Shown in pieces: positions 13,217-19,974 of a DNA stretch of 19,990 nt. This DNA comes from JBMNNS01 sp050942625. GTDB taxonomy: Bacteria; Bacillota; Dethiobacteria; DTU022; UBA8154. The translations under genes and the position numbers were made by a program. The stretch's first letter is position 1. Every line of letters begins with the position of its first letter. The notes under the pieces were generated by a model. That model was not told the DNA's origin, did no database searches, and saw only the letters and a list, made by a program, of their open reading frames with translations. Location of the stretch: the NCBI GenBank assembly GCA_050942625.1, contig JBMNNS010000027.1:1-19990 (forward strand). The letters are read 5' to 3'.

Positions 13217-14173
13217 ATGCTCGTGGATGAAGGAGGTCAAAAAAATTTTTTAGAGCAGGAAGGGAAGATAACATCGCCTTCAACCCTAAAATATATTTTA
13301 AAAGAAAGGGGGCTGCATCCTCGCCGCTCCTTGGGACAACATTTTTTGGTTGATGAAAATATCTTGCACAAAATCCTTGCTGCTGCTATGTTGGACAAAA
13401 ATGACCTGGTGATAGATATAGGATCTGGCCCTGGTGCCCTTTCCCTCATGTTGGCAAAAATGGTTGCAGGGGTAATTGCTATTGAATGGGACAGGGGTTT
13501 AGCGGCCTTTCTCAGGGAGCAGGCCAATAACCTGGGTTATAACCACCTGTACGTCATCGAAGGGGATGTCCGACGCTTAAACCTTGGTAAGATCTGCTGT
13601 AAAATTTGGGGAAAAAGGTTTTCAGCTGATGGTAATGGCAGGCATATAAAAGTGGTGGCTAACCTACCCTATTATTTGACTACCCCACTTCTTTTCCAAC
13701 TTTTGCAGGAGAAGGAACCTGAGATTAAATTGCTGGTCCTGATGGTCCAGTTGGAGGTAGCCCAGCGTATTATTGCAGGGCCTGGAAAAAAGGACTATGG
13801 TGTTTTGTCTCTTTTGTGCCGTTATTATACAGAGCCAGAATTCCTTTTTAAAGTATCCAGAAATGTTTTTTATCCCCCGCCTGCAGTAGATTCAGCAGTA
13901 GTCGCCCTTCGTGTCCTCCCTCAGCCGCCTTTTAAGGTATTTGACGAGGGAATATTTTGGGAAATAGTGAAGGCTGTTTTCCAAAAAAGAAGGAAAATAC
14001 TTAGCAATGCCTTAAATGGTGTGCAGGGTCTTAATAAAAAAGGATGGGAGAGGTTGTTAATTCAGGCCAAGATTTCCCCGTCAGCCCGTGGCGAGTCGTT
14101 GTCCTTAGAGGAATTTGCAAACGTAGCAAATTTGTTTTATAATAATAAAAAGTCTAAACAACATTTTTGCTAA
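13217..14173 (+). CDS. rsmA: 16S rRNA dimethyladenosine transferase RsmA (KsgA)
   Basis: This enzyme dimethylates two adjacent adenines in helix 45 of 16S rRNA during small-subunit maturation. The protein has 318 residues. RRSLGQHFLVDENIL marks the N-terminus, the SAM-binding motif I is IDIGSGPGALS (66-76), acidic AIEWDR follows, and the catalytic motif IV is NLPYYLTTP (149-157). FYPPPAVDSAVV and FQKRRKILSNAL are the usual C-terminal blocks. About 15-20 extra residues (around 124-143, KICCKIWGKRFSADGNGRH) separate the GDVRRL strand from motif IV. AAAGGAG precedes the ATG. Its place before ykuK and veg matches the common Firmicute order rsmA-veg. Confidence 0.97.
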   Translation: MLVDEGGQKNFLEQEGKITSPSTLKYILKERGLHPRRSLGQHFLVDENILHKILAAAMLDKNDLVIDIGSGPGALSLMLAKMVAGVIAIEWDRGLAAFLREQANNLGYNHLYVIEGDVRRLNLGKICCKIWGKRFSADGNGRHIKVVANLPYYLTTPLLFQLLQEKEPEIKLLVLMVQLEVAQRIIAGPGKKDYGVLSLLCRYYTEPEFLFKVSRNVFYPPPAVDSAVVALRVLPQPPFKVFDEGIFWEIVKAVFQKRRKILSNALNGVQGLNKKGWERLLIQAKISPSARGESLSLEEFANVANLFYNNKKSKQHFC

Positions 14174-14213
14174 TATAACAAGTTTTACGAATGGGATGAA
14201 AGAAGGCTTTGCA

Positions 14214-14687
14214 ATGATTTTTACCAGCCCTACTTGGGGGAAAATGACGCTGGAGGGGGCATTTGGGCATATTATATCCTATGTCAACGAACAACCAAAC
14301 GAACAATATAAGTTAATTATAGGGACTGATTCCCATGCTTACTATGAAAAGGAAATTATTTTTGTTACTGCAATTATAATCCATCGTGTAGGTAAAGGCG
14401 GCCGTTACTTTTTTCGCCGAGAAAAACAGCGCTACCTCGAAAGCTTAAGGCAGCGCATTTTTTTTGAAACCTCCATGAGTCTCGATGTTGCCAGCCGTTT
14501 TACAGCTTTGTTGGCTGAAAATGGCTATTCAGATCTTAATGTTGAAATTCATCTTGATGTTGGGGAAAAAGGGGACACCAAGGAACTGATCAGGGAAGTG
14601 GTCGGGATGGTGATCGGAAGTGGATTTGATGCCCGTATTAAACCTGATTCCTATGGTGCAACCAAGGTTGCAGATAAATATACGTAA
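14214..14687 (+). CDS. YkuK-family ribonuclease H-like protein
   Basis: This member of the YkuK/DUF458 family is predicted to have an RNase H-like fold. The function of the family is not established. The protein has 157 residues from the preferred start. It shows IIGTDSHAYY (first acidic position of the fold), FVTAIIIHRVGKGGRYFFRREK, and a C-terminal HLDVGEKGDTKELIREVVG...DSYGATKVADKYT typical of the family. I choose the ATG at 14214 because AGAAGG stands 7 bases before it. An ATG at 14196 would add six residues without a clear ribosome site. It follows rsmA by 40 bases and is probably co-transcribed with it. Confidence 0.88.
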   Translation: MIFTSPTWGKMTLEGAFGHIISYVNEQPNEQYKLIIGTDSHAYYEKEIIFVTAIIIHRVGKGGRYFFRREKQRYLESLRQRIFFETSMSLDVASRFTALLAENGYSDLNVEIHLDVGEKGDTKELIREVVGMVIGSGFDARIKPDSYGATKVADKYT

Positions 14688-14730
14688 AAGAAATGTTCAC
14701 AAAATAACTACACAAATTTTCCCCAGGGTC

Positions 14731-14759
14731 TTGACAAGAGGGCCAGGAATTGATAAAAT
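14731..14759 (+). promoter_or_regulatory. veg promoter P1 (sigma-A)
   Basis: TTGACA (14731-14736) and TAAAAT (14754-14759) are 17 bases apart. The predicted start is at about 14766. Confidence 0.87.
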
Positions 14760-14770
14760 TCAAGTTTTAT

Positions 14771-14799
14771 TTGACTTGAAGCCTATTTTATGTTAAAAT
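14771..14799 (+). promoter_or_regulatory. veg promoter P2 (sigma-A)
   Basis: TTGACT (14771-14776) and TAAAAT (14794-14799) are again 17 bases apart. The predicted start at about 14806 coincides with the ribosome site GAGGTGAT, so the leader would be only about 14 bases. Confidence 0.78.
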
Positions 14800-14819
14800 T
14801 TGAACGAGGTGATGTATGC

Positions 14820-15095
14820 ATGGTGGCTAAGAATACCCTCGTCAAGATCCGTAAAGAACTTGAGGCCTATGTTGGGGAAAAGATCAAGTTGCGGGCAAAC
14901 AGGGGGCGTCGCAAGACCTTTGAAAAAGTTGGGGTTTTGGAAAACACTTACCCCTCTATTTTTGTGATCCGTGTTGATGAGGAAAACTATTACCAAAGAC
15001 TATCTTTCAGCTATGCTGATGTGCTCACAGAAACCGTTGAGCTAAGCCTTTGTAAGGGGGATGATGAAAAAATCGCCCTTTGTGCCGGTAAATAA
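14820..15095 (+). CDS. veg: Veg protein
   Basis: This small cytoplasmic protein of the Veg family (DUF1021) has 91 residues, close to the usual 80-90. It begins MVAKNTLVKIRKELEAYVGEKIKLRANRGRRK, a well conserved signature; FEKVGVLENTYPSIFVI follows. In Bacillus subtilis Veg promotes biofilm gene expression and its promoter is one of the strongest known. The start is the ATG at 14820 with GAGGTGAT at good spacing. The in-frame ATG at 14790 lies just before the -10 of promoter P2 and is rejected. Two tandem promoters stand before it and a strong terminator after it, so it can be a highly expressed single-gene unit. Confidence 0.95.
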   Translation: MVAKNTLVKIRKELEAYVGEKIKLRANRGRRKTFEKVGVLENTYPSIFVIRVDEENYYQRLSFSYADVLTETVELSLCKGDDEKIALCAGK

Positions 15096-15157
15096 TCCCC
15101 TGGTTCAGGAGGTTCCAGAATATATTTTTAGTAAATACTAACCATACTATTGTTCCT

Positions 15158-15184
15158 AAAACCCGTTTTTTAACGGGTTTTTTT
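15158..15184 (+). terminator. rho-independent terminator after veg
   Basis: A perfect 10-bp stem, AAAACCCGTT (15158-15167) with AACGGGTTTT (15172-15181), has a 4-base loop and runs into a T-rich tail through 15184. The second half, AAACGGGTTT, recurs at about 15220-15229. Confidence 0.92.
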
Positions 15185-15283
15185 ATTCCGGGTTATCCTT
15201 TTTGTATAAGCATAATTTAAAAACGGGTTTAATATTTATAATATGAGCAGTTGTATGCAATTAAGGAGCAGGGAGGTTTAATA

Positions 15284-16864
15284 ATGGGGCGTAAATCTTC
15301 AAAAGGAGAAAAGTTAGCTCTGCTTACCACTGATCTTAATTTTAAGATGCTGGTAGGGGAAACTGTTTTTCATTTTCTTATTGAAAAAGATTTGCATATT
15401 GAGGAAGAGCCGGCAAGGAGAAAGGGCCAGCCTTTTCCTCTTGGTGACGTAACGGCCCGGGTTAGCCTAATTGAAGCAATCATTGAAGAAAAGGATAAAG
15501 TCAAGTTGCAGGGCAAGGTGGAAGGCAAAGCTATTTTTTATAGCGAACTAGGGCCAAGAGAGGTAGATTGGGAGGATGGGGACTTTAGCCGGGAGGTAGA
15601 GGTCCCGGGGGCACTACCAGGGATGGCAATAAATGGGTACGGGAGAATATCATTAATTGATGCTGATGGCTTACCCGTGGAGACTGAAGGAAAACTAACT
15701 TACAAGCTTAAAATAGAGGTTGAGGTGCTGTTGTCCATAGCTGACTCTCAACAATTAGAGGTAGCTGTAGGGGTCAAGGATATCCCTCCTGAGAAGGTTT
15801 CCCGGGGGGTTATTGTCGTGGAGGAACTGTTACAGGAAAAGGCTTTTCCTGTTACTCTTTCCAAAGAACTTGAGTTTGAGCAAGAACTACTTTATATCAA
15901 AACCTTGACAAGTTATATTACGGATTTTTCCTGGGATTTAAACAAAGATGGGATTACCTTTAAAGGGGAAGTAGTAACATTCATCTATTTCCTGACGGAT
16001 AACGGTGGGGGGTTCCGGGAAATAAGGCAGCAATTTGGGCAACAGTTAACTTTGCCTAAGTTTAACAAAGGGGCACAGGCTTTTTTATTTCCACGTATTG
16101 CTTATGCTGTTCATGACCTCCTGGGTAAGCGTGCCAGGCAGAGAATTTACATTGATGTTTTCTTAAGGGTGACAAGAAGTATGCGGCAGGAGGTTCTTAA
16201 TGATATCCAGGAGGAAGCAGTCAGAAAGGAATTTCTAGTTCTTCCCCAGGCTATAGGGACAGCCAGGGAACCCCTGGAGCTGGTACAAAGGCTTAATTTT
16301 CCTTATCCAAAGGAGATAACAGCAGGACCGGGGCGTCTTCTGGCTTTAAGTGTTGAAATGCTAGAAGACAATATAGCCCTTACCGGTAGTATAGAGAAAA
16401 AAATATACTACCTTTTAGAGGGCGAAAAAGGAGTGGAAGGTGAAGACTTTAGCGATTGGCCCCTATCCGTTACAGTGGAGGAGGATTTTTATCGTACCCT
16501 TTATCTGCCTGGTGTCGACCCGAAAACAACCCAGGGTGTAGCCTATTTTAATTTAAAAAATACCGATTTTACCCCTACAGAGGGTGCTACTTTGCTGGTG
16601 GGTCATGGCTTGATAGAGGTAAAGGCCTGGAAAATGCAAGAACATCCTGTCGTGATTCCTTTAAGGGTTCCACCTGGAACCAGCATGGTTGTTTATGCCG
16701 TTAAACCTGGAGAATCTTTAATGAAGATTGCCCGTAACTATGGTGTAAAATCTTCTCTAATAATGGAAGTAAATGATCTTGAAGACGAATCTGCCTTGCA
16801 GGCTGGACAAAAGGTACTGATCCCACTCATGTCTTCTTTTGGGCAACCGGATCATCGTAACTAA
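15284..16864 (+). CDS. sipL: SPOCS (DUF3794) and LysM protein, probable SipL-like spore coat assembly factor
   Basis: The protein has 526 residues from the ATG at 15284, which has GGGAGG upstream. Repeated DUF3794/SPOCS-type beta-rich units fill residues about 25-450: the pattern around PLGDVTARVSLIEAIIEEKDKVKLQGKVEG and a long charged strand set recurs. A C-terminal LysM domain follows (VVYAVKPGESLMKIARNYGVKSSLIMEVND...LQAGQKVLIPL). Several SPOCS units followed by one LysM match Clostridioides difficile SipL, which binds SpoIVA and localises coat to the forespore. Other SPOCS/LysM proteins exist, so the symbol is probable rather than certain. It is a mother-cell protein by analogy. No clear sigma-E or sigma-K promoter was identified upstream. 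Confidence 0.8.
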   Translation: MGRKSSKGEKLALLTTDLNFKMLVGETVFHFLIEKDLHIEEEPARRKGQPFPLGDVTARVSLIEAIIEEKDKVKLQGKVEGKAIFYSELGPREVDWEDGDFSREVEVPGALPGMAINGYGRISLIDADGLPVETEGKLTYKLKIEVEVLLSIADSQQLEVAVGVKDIPPEKVSRGVIVVEELLQEKAFPVTLSKELEFEQELLYIKTLTSYITDFSWDLNKDGITFKGEVVTFIYFLTDNGGGFREIRQQFGQQLTLPKFNKGAQAFLFPRIAYAVHDLLGKRARQRIYIDVFLRVTRSMRQEVLNDIQEEAVRKEFLVLPQAIGTAREPLELVQRLNFPYPKEITAGPGRLLALSVEMLEDNIALTGSIEKKIYYLLEGEKGVEGEDFSDWPLSVTVEEDFYRTLYLPGVDPKTTQGVAYFNLKNTDFTPTEGATLLVGHGLIEVKAWKMQEHPVVIPLRVPPGTSMVVYAVKPGESLMKIARNYGVKSSLIMEVNDLEDESALQAGQKVLIPLMSSFGQPDHRN

Positions 16865-16892
16865 TAAATGTGCTCTAGACATAGAGACGCAG

Positions 16893-16922
16893 GGGCGGGC
16901 TATGCTCGCCCACATATTTTTT
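16893..16922 (+). terminator. rho-independent terminator after the SipL-like gene
   Basis: GGGCGGG (16893-16899) pairs with CTCGCCC (16905-16911), with one G-U pair and the loop CTATG, followed by ACATATTTTTT. It lies between converging genes and acts mainly on the plus strand. Confidence 0.85.
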
Positions 16923-16934
16923 CTCAGCCAATTT

Positions 16935-17411
16935 CTATTTACCCTTCTTTGCCTTTTGTTTCTTTACTATCCTGATTAGTGGAAGGCCAAGGGCCAGAAC
17001 GGCTATACTTTCTCCAAGGCCAATGGTGAACAGGGTAGGCCAATAAGGGATACGAAAGAAAACATAGAGGTACAGGCTTACCAGGAAGGCATTGAGTAGA
17101 ATGGGGCTTAAATAAGCAATCACACTATGCCTGAAGTAGTAAGTTACCAGGGCGGCAAGCAAGGTGGTCAGGCTACCAAATATAATATCGATTACACCAT
17201 ACGGTCCAAACAGGTTGGCCAAAAAGCAGCCCAGAAAAAGGCCAAATATGGCCTCTGGGTAGATCATTGGTAGCAGGGTTAATGCCTCTGCAATACGGAC
17301 CTGCACGGGGCCAAAGCTAATGGCAGCCAATAAAAAGGTGATAGCCAGGTAAAGTCCGGCAATCATTCCGGTGCGGGCAATGATCTTAGTAGAAACATTA
17401 AACCTTCGCAT
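16935..17411 (-). CDS. queT: QueT-family transporter (ECF S component-like)
   Basis: This integral membrane protein of 158 residues belongs to the QueT/DUF988 (COG4708) family. The family is generally taken as the substrate-binding S component of ECF transporters for queuosine precursors. It begins MRRFNVSTKIIARTGMIAGLYLAITFLLAAISFGPVQVRIAEALTLLP; the blocks VQVRIAEALTLLP and EAIFGLFLGCFLANLFGP are characteristic. It has about five hydrophobic segments and a basic tail (KKQKAKKGK). The ATG at 17411 has GAGGGAG upstream. No ECF ATPase or T component is near. The assignment to queuosine is from the family. The shared control region with the homocysteine operon leaves open another substrate. Confidence 0.88.
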   Translation of the reverse strand: MRRFNVSTKIIARTGMIAGLYLAITFLLAAISFGPVQVRIAEALTLLPMIYPEAIFGLFLGCFLANLFGPYGVIDIIFGSLTTLLAALVTYYFRHSVIAYLSPILLNAFLVSLYLYVFFRIPYWPTLFTIGLGESIAVLALGLPLIRIVKKQKAKKGK

Positions 17412-17448
17412 GAGCCCACTCCCTCTTTTGTAAAGTTTTTGTTATGCC

Positions 17449-17477
17449 TTGACAGGGCTTGAAAGTAAAGATATTAT
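17449..17477 (+). promoter_or_regulatory. sigma-A promoter of the homocysteine operon
   Basis: TTGACA (17449-17454) and TATTAT (17472-17477) are 17 bases apart. The predicted start at about 17484 leaves a leader of about 72 bases before the TTG at 17556. Confidence 0.82.
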
Positions 17478-17483
17478 GAAATT

Positions 17484-17500
17484 ATTCAGGTGTTCTGAAT
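17484..17500. promoter_or_regulatory. 17-bp palindrome at both start sites, candidate operator
   Basis: ATTCAG-GTGTT-CTGAAT is a perfect 6-bp inverted repeat with a 5-base centre. It covers the predicted start of the plus-strand operon (about 17484) and that of queT (about 17499). It could be a repressor site or a hairpin at both 5' ends. Confidence 0.5.
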
Positions 17501-17505
17501 TAAAA

Positions 17506-17534
17506 ATTATACCATACTTTTAACTTATTACCAA
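17506..17534 (-). promoter_or_regulatory. sigma-A promoter of queT
   Basis: On the minus strand, TTGGTA (17529-17534) and TATAAT (17506-17511) are 17 bases apart. The predicted start at about 17499 leaves a leader of about 88 bases. I looked for a preQ1 aptamer in it and found none. Confidence 0.8.
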
Positions 17535-17555
17535 GAAATATTGGAGGTGCCCATT

Positions 17556-18743
17556 TTGGCAAGGAAAACCTTGGAAGAAATTAATGAAAAAATTAAAGCC
17601 GGGGAAGCTGTTGTTTTAACTGCAGAAGAAATCATTCCAATGGTACGTGAACGCGGGGTGGAGGAAACAGCAGCAGCCGTCGATGTTGTCACCACTGGTA
17701 CTTTTGGTCCCATGTGTTCCTCGGGGGTTTTCTTGAATATGGGCCATCCCAAACCTCGTATCAAAATGAACAGTGTGCAGCTAAACGGGGTAGAAGCTTA
17801 TGCCGGATTAGCGGCAGTTGACATTTATCTTGGTGCTACATCCCTTCCGAAGGCGGATCCCGCCAACAAGATGTTTCCTGGCGAATTTAATTATGGGGGT
17901 GGACATGTTATCGAGGATTTGGTAGCGGGGAAGGAAGTATTGTTAGAGGCTACCGCCTATGGTACTGATTGTTATCCCCGTAAGAGCTTTGAAAAAAAGT
18001 TCCGATTGGACGAAATTCCCCAAGCTGTTTTATTTAATCCCCGCAATGCTTATCAAAACTATAGTGTGGCTGTTAATCTTTCTGATCGAACCATTTACAC
18101 CTATATGGGCCTTCTGAAGCCTAGGCTTGGGAATGCCAACTACAGTACCTCCGGCCAGCTTTCCCCCCTTTTAAATGACCCTTATTACCGAACCATTGGT
18201 ATGGGAACCAAAATTTTCCTGGGGGGTGGCGTGGGTTATGTGGCCTGGCATGGAACTCAACACTCCCCCTTGGTCTTCAGGAGCCAAAATGGGGTGCCGA
18301 AAGCCGCAGCAGGAACACTTGCTGTGATAGGGGACCTGAAACAGATGTCCCCCCATTGGCTAAGAGGGATAAGTTTTCTGGGATATGGTGCTTCTTTGAT
18401 GGTAGGCATTGGTATACCTATCCCTATTTTGGACGAGGAAATCCTAAAGTTTACTGCTGTTAGCGATGAGGAGATCTTTGCACCTGTGATTGATTTCAGT
18501 GAGTCATATCCCCAGGGGTTGGGAGAAGTAATAGGGGAGGTCAGTTACGCGGAACTACGCAGAGGGGAAATTACTATTAGGGGCAAGGCCGTCCCTACTG
18601 CGCCGCTTTCAAGCTACCGTGGGGCCAGAATGATTGCCGGGATTTTGAAAGAATGGATCTTAAGCGGTGAATTTCTGCTCAGCAAACCTGTTTTTACACT
18701 TCCCTGTGATGAAAAGGGAATTAATTATAATGAGATGCTCTAA
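17556..18743 (+). CDS. HcyBio (DUF39) homocysteine biosynthesis protein, L-aspartate semialdehyde sulfurtransferase
   Basis: Proteins of this DUF39/COG1900 family, such as Methanosarcina acetivorans MA1821, put sulfur onto aspartate semialdehyde to make homocysteine without acetyl- or succinyl-homoserine. The 395 residues begin ARKTLEEINEKIKAGEAVVLTAEE. Cysteines in TGTFGPMCSSG (Cys54) and AYGTDCYPRK (Cys139) sit where the persulfide chemistry is expected. GGGVGYVAWHGTQHSP and ISFLGYGASLMVGIGIPIP are strong family blocks. The C-terminal CBS domains of some archaeal members are absent. The start is the TTG at 17556, 7 bases after GGAGGT (17543-17548); the TTG at 17541 overlaps that site. The NIL-ferredoxin partner follows after 29 bases. 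Confidence 0.92.
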   Translation: MARKTLEEINEKIKAGEAVVLTAEEIIPMVRERGVEETAAAVDVVTTGTFGPMCSSGVFLNMGHPKPRIKMNSVQLNGVEAYAGLAAVDIYLGATSLPKADPANKMFPGEFNYGGGHVIEDLVAGKEVLLEATAYGTDCYPRKSFEKKFRLDEIPQAVLFNPRNAYQNYSVAVNLSDRTIYTYMGLLKPRLGNANYSTSGQLSPLLNDPYYRTIGMGTKIFLGGGVGYVAWHGTQHSPLVFRSQNGVPKAAAGTLAVIGDLKQMSPHWLRGISFLGYGASLMVGIGIPIPILDEEILKFTAVSDEEIFAPVIDFSESYPQGLGEVIGEVSYAELRRGEITIRGKAVPTAPLSSYRGARMIAGILKEWILSGEFLLSKPVFTLPCDEKGINYNEML

Positions 18744-18772
18744 ATTATCCACTTGAAAAGAGGTGTGCCTTC

Positions 18773-19177
18773 TTGAAGCAAAAAATGGTGCTGCATTTCC
18801 CTTCTACTATTGTGGAACAGCCTTGTACTTACCATTTAATTAAAGATTATAACCTGATGATTAATATCCTAAAAGCCAATATTAACCCCCGCAAGGAAGG
18901 GTTTATTGTGGTAGAAATAAGTGGAGAGAAGCAGGATTTTTCTGCCGGGGTTGCTTTTTTACAGTCCCGGGGGGTAAAGGTTCACCCTCTTGAACAAGAA
19001 ATTGTTTGGGTGGAGGAGCGTTGTACCCACTGTGGTGCCTGCAGTGTAATCTGTCCTACTGGGGCCCTCGTTTTAGAACGGCCTGAAATGAATGTAAAAT
19101 TTATTGGCGATAAATGCATCGTTTGTGAACACTGCATAAAGGCTTGCCCGGTCAGGGCTATGGAGGCCCGCTATTAA
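18773..19177 (+). CDS. NIL-domain 4Fe-4S ferredoxin, HcyBio partner
   Basis: The protein has 134 residues. An N-terminal NIL domain (about 1-75, MVLHFPSTIVEQPCTYHLIKDYNLMINILKANI), which in MetN-type transporters binds small ligands, is joined to two 4Fe-4S sites: CTHCGACSVICPTGAL and CIVCEHCIKACPVRAM. This matches M. acetivorans MA1822, which works with MA1821 in homocysteine formation and probably supplies electrons or handles sulfur. The start is a TTG with AGAGGTG 7-8 bases upstream. An ATG four codons later is an alternative. The gene lies between HcyBio and UPF0280 on the same strand with tight spacing. Confidence 0.93.
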   Translation: MKQKMVLHFPSTIVEQPCTYHLIKDYNLMINILKANINPRKEGFIVVEISGEKQDFSAGVAFLQSRGVKVHPLEQEIVWVEERCTHCGACSVICPTGALVLERPEMNVKFIGDKCIVCEHCIKACPVRAMEARY

Positions 19178-19178
19178 C

Positions 19179-19916
19179 GTGGTATATTCTAAAAGGGAGT
19201 ATCGGGGAGGACTTTGTCCCAAAGGGATGGGTTGCTTCACCGTGACCGTCAAGGAAACCGATTTATGGATTGCCGTTGATAAAGAGGCCCTTACTGCCGA
19301 TCTTCCAGAAAAGGTGGAACAGTTTGTCTGGCAGAAAAGGCGCTTGCTGGAAAAGTATATCAAAGGGGATCCATATTTTAAAAATACTTTGCATCCTTAC
19401 CTTGTCGGTGAAGATGCTCCTGAAATCGCAGTAGATATGGTTCGGGCCGGCAACATGGCCGGGGTAGGGCCTATGGCAGCAGTTGCAGGTGCCTTTGCCC
19501 ATTATACAGGAATGTGGCTCTTAGAAAAAACCTCCAGGGTAATTGTAGAAAATGGTGGCGACATATTTCTGTTTTGCCCCGAACCTTTAAAGGTAGGGGT
19601 CTTTGCAGGTCGTTCATCTTTTAGCGGTAAATTATTTTTAGAAATCAATCCTATAGCTAAACCACGTGGAATTTGTACTTCTTCTGGTACCGTAGGCCCC
19701 TCCTACAGTGAAGGAAAGGCGGATGCAGCAATAATACTTGCTTCCAACACTATTTTAGCTGATGCTGTGGCAACTGCTGTTGCTAATAAAATTCAAACTG
19801 AGGACGATCTGCAAGAAGCTTTGCAGTTTGCCAGAAGTATAGTGGGGGTGGAGGGAGTATTGCTTATTTTGGATAAAAAGCTGGCAGCCTGTGGTGATAT
19901 CAAGCTTGTTGATTAA
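19179..19916 (+). CDS. UPF0280 (COG2122, ApbE-like fold) protein, sulfide assimilation partner
   Basis: The protein has 245 residues of the UPF0280 family, distantly related to ApbE. Blocks include MVRAGNMAGVGPMAAVAGAFA, VENGGDIFLF, GICTSSGTVGPSYSEGKADAA and ILADAVATAVANKI. The M. acetivorans member MA1715 aids sulfide use for cysteine and homocysteine synthesis; its precise chemistry is not settled. The GTG start is one base after the NIL-ferredoxin stop, with GGAGG 12 bases upstream, so translation is probably coupled. Together the three genes form a complete homocysteine module. The gene ends 74 bases before the window end. Confidence 0.92.
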   Translation: MVYSKREYRGGLCPKGMGCFTVTVKETDLWIAVDKEALTADLPEKVEQFVWQKRRLLEKYIKGDPYFKNTLHPYLVGEDAPEIAVDMVRAGNMAGVGPMAAVAGAFAHYTGMWLLEKTSRVIVENGGDIFLFCPEPLKVGVFAGRSSFSGKLFLEINPIAKPRGICTSSGTVGPSYSEGKADAAIILASNTILADAVATAVANKIQTEDDLQEALQFARSIVGVEGVLLILDKKLAACGDIKLVD

Positions 19917-19925
19917 TTCCTAGGC

Positions 19926-19974
19926 GATTAGTGAAATGGGGGCATGGTAGCGGGTGGGGCACTAATCCTTGACA
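19926..19974 (+). promoter_or_regulatory. inverted repeat and a lone -35 element at the window end
   Basis: GATTAGTG (19926-19933) pairs with CACTAATC (19960-19967) over 26 bases, without a T run. TTGACA follows at 19969-19974. A matching -10 would lie beyond the window, so a promoter for the next gene can only be suspected. Confidence 0.35.

Noticed and set aside
12976..13230. 84-codon plus-strand frame between the rhomboid and rsmA genes
   Set aside because: It overlaps the starts of both neighbours, has no ribosome site, and gives a hydrophobic translation of AT-rich promoter DNA.
14790..14819. Upstream ATG of veg at 14790
   Set aside because: It begins just before the -10 of promoter P2 and lacks a ribosome site; the ATG at 14820 fits the family start.
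17412..17500. preQ1 riboswitch in the queT leader
   Set aside because: Expected from the gene family, but the leader lacks the preQ1-I core and I could not draw the preQ1-II fold; only an AAAAACTTTA stretch is reminiscent.
17478..17555. SAM riboswitch or T-box before the homocysteine operon
   Set aside because: The leader is only about 72 bases and has none of the conserved S-box or T-box blocks.
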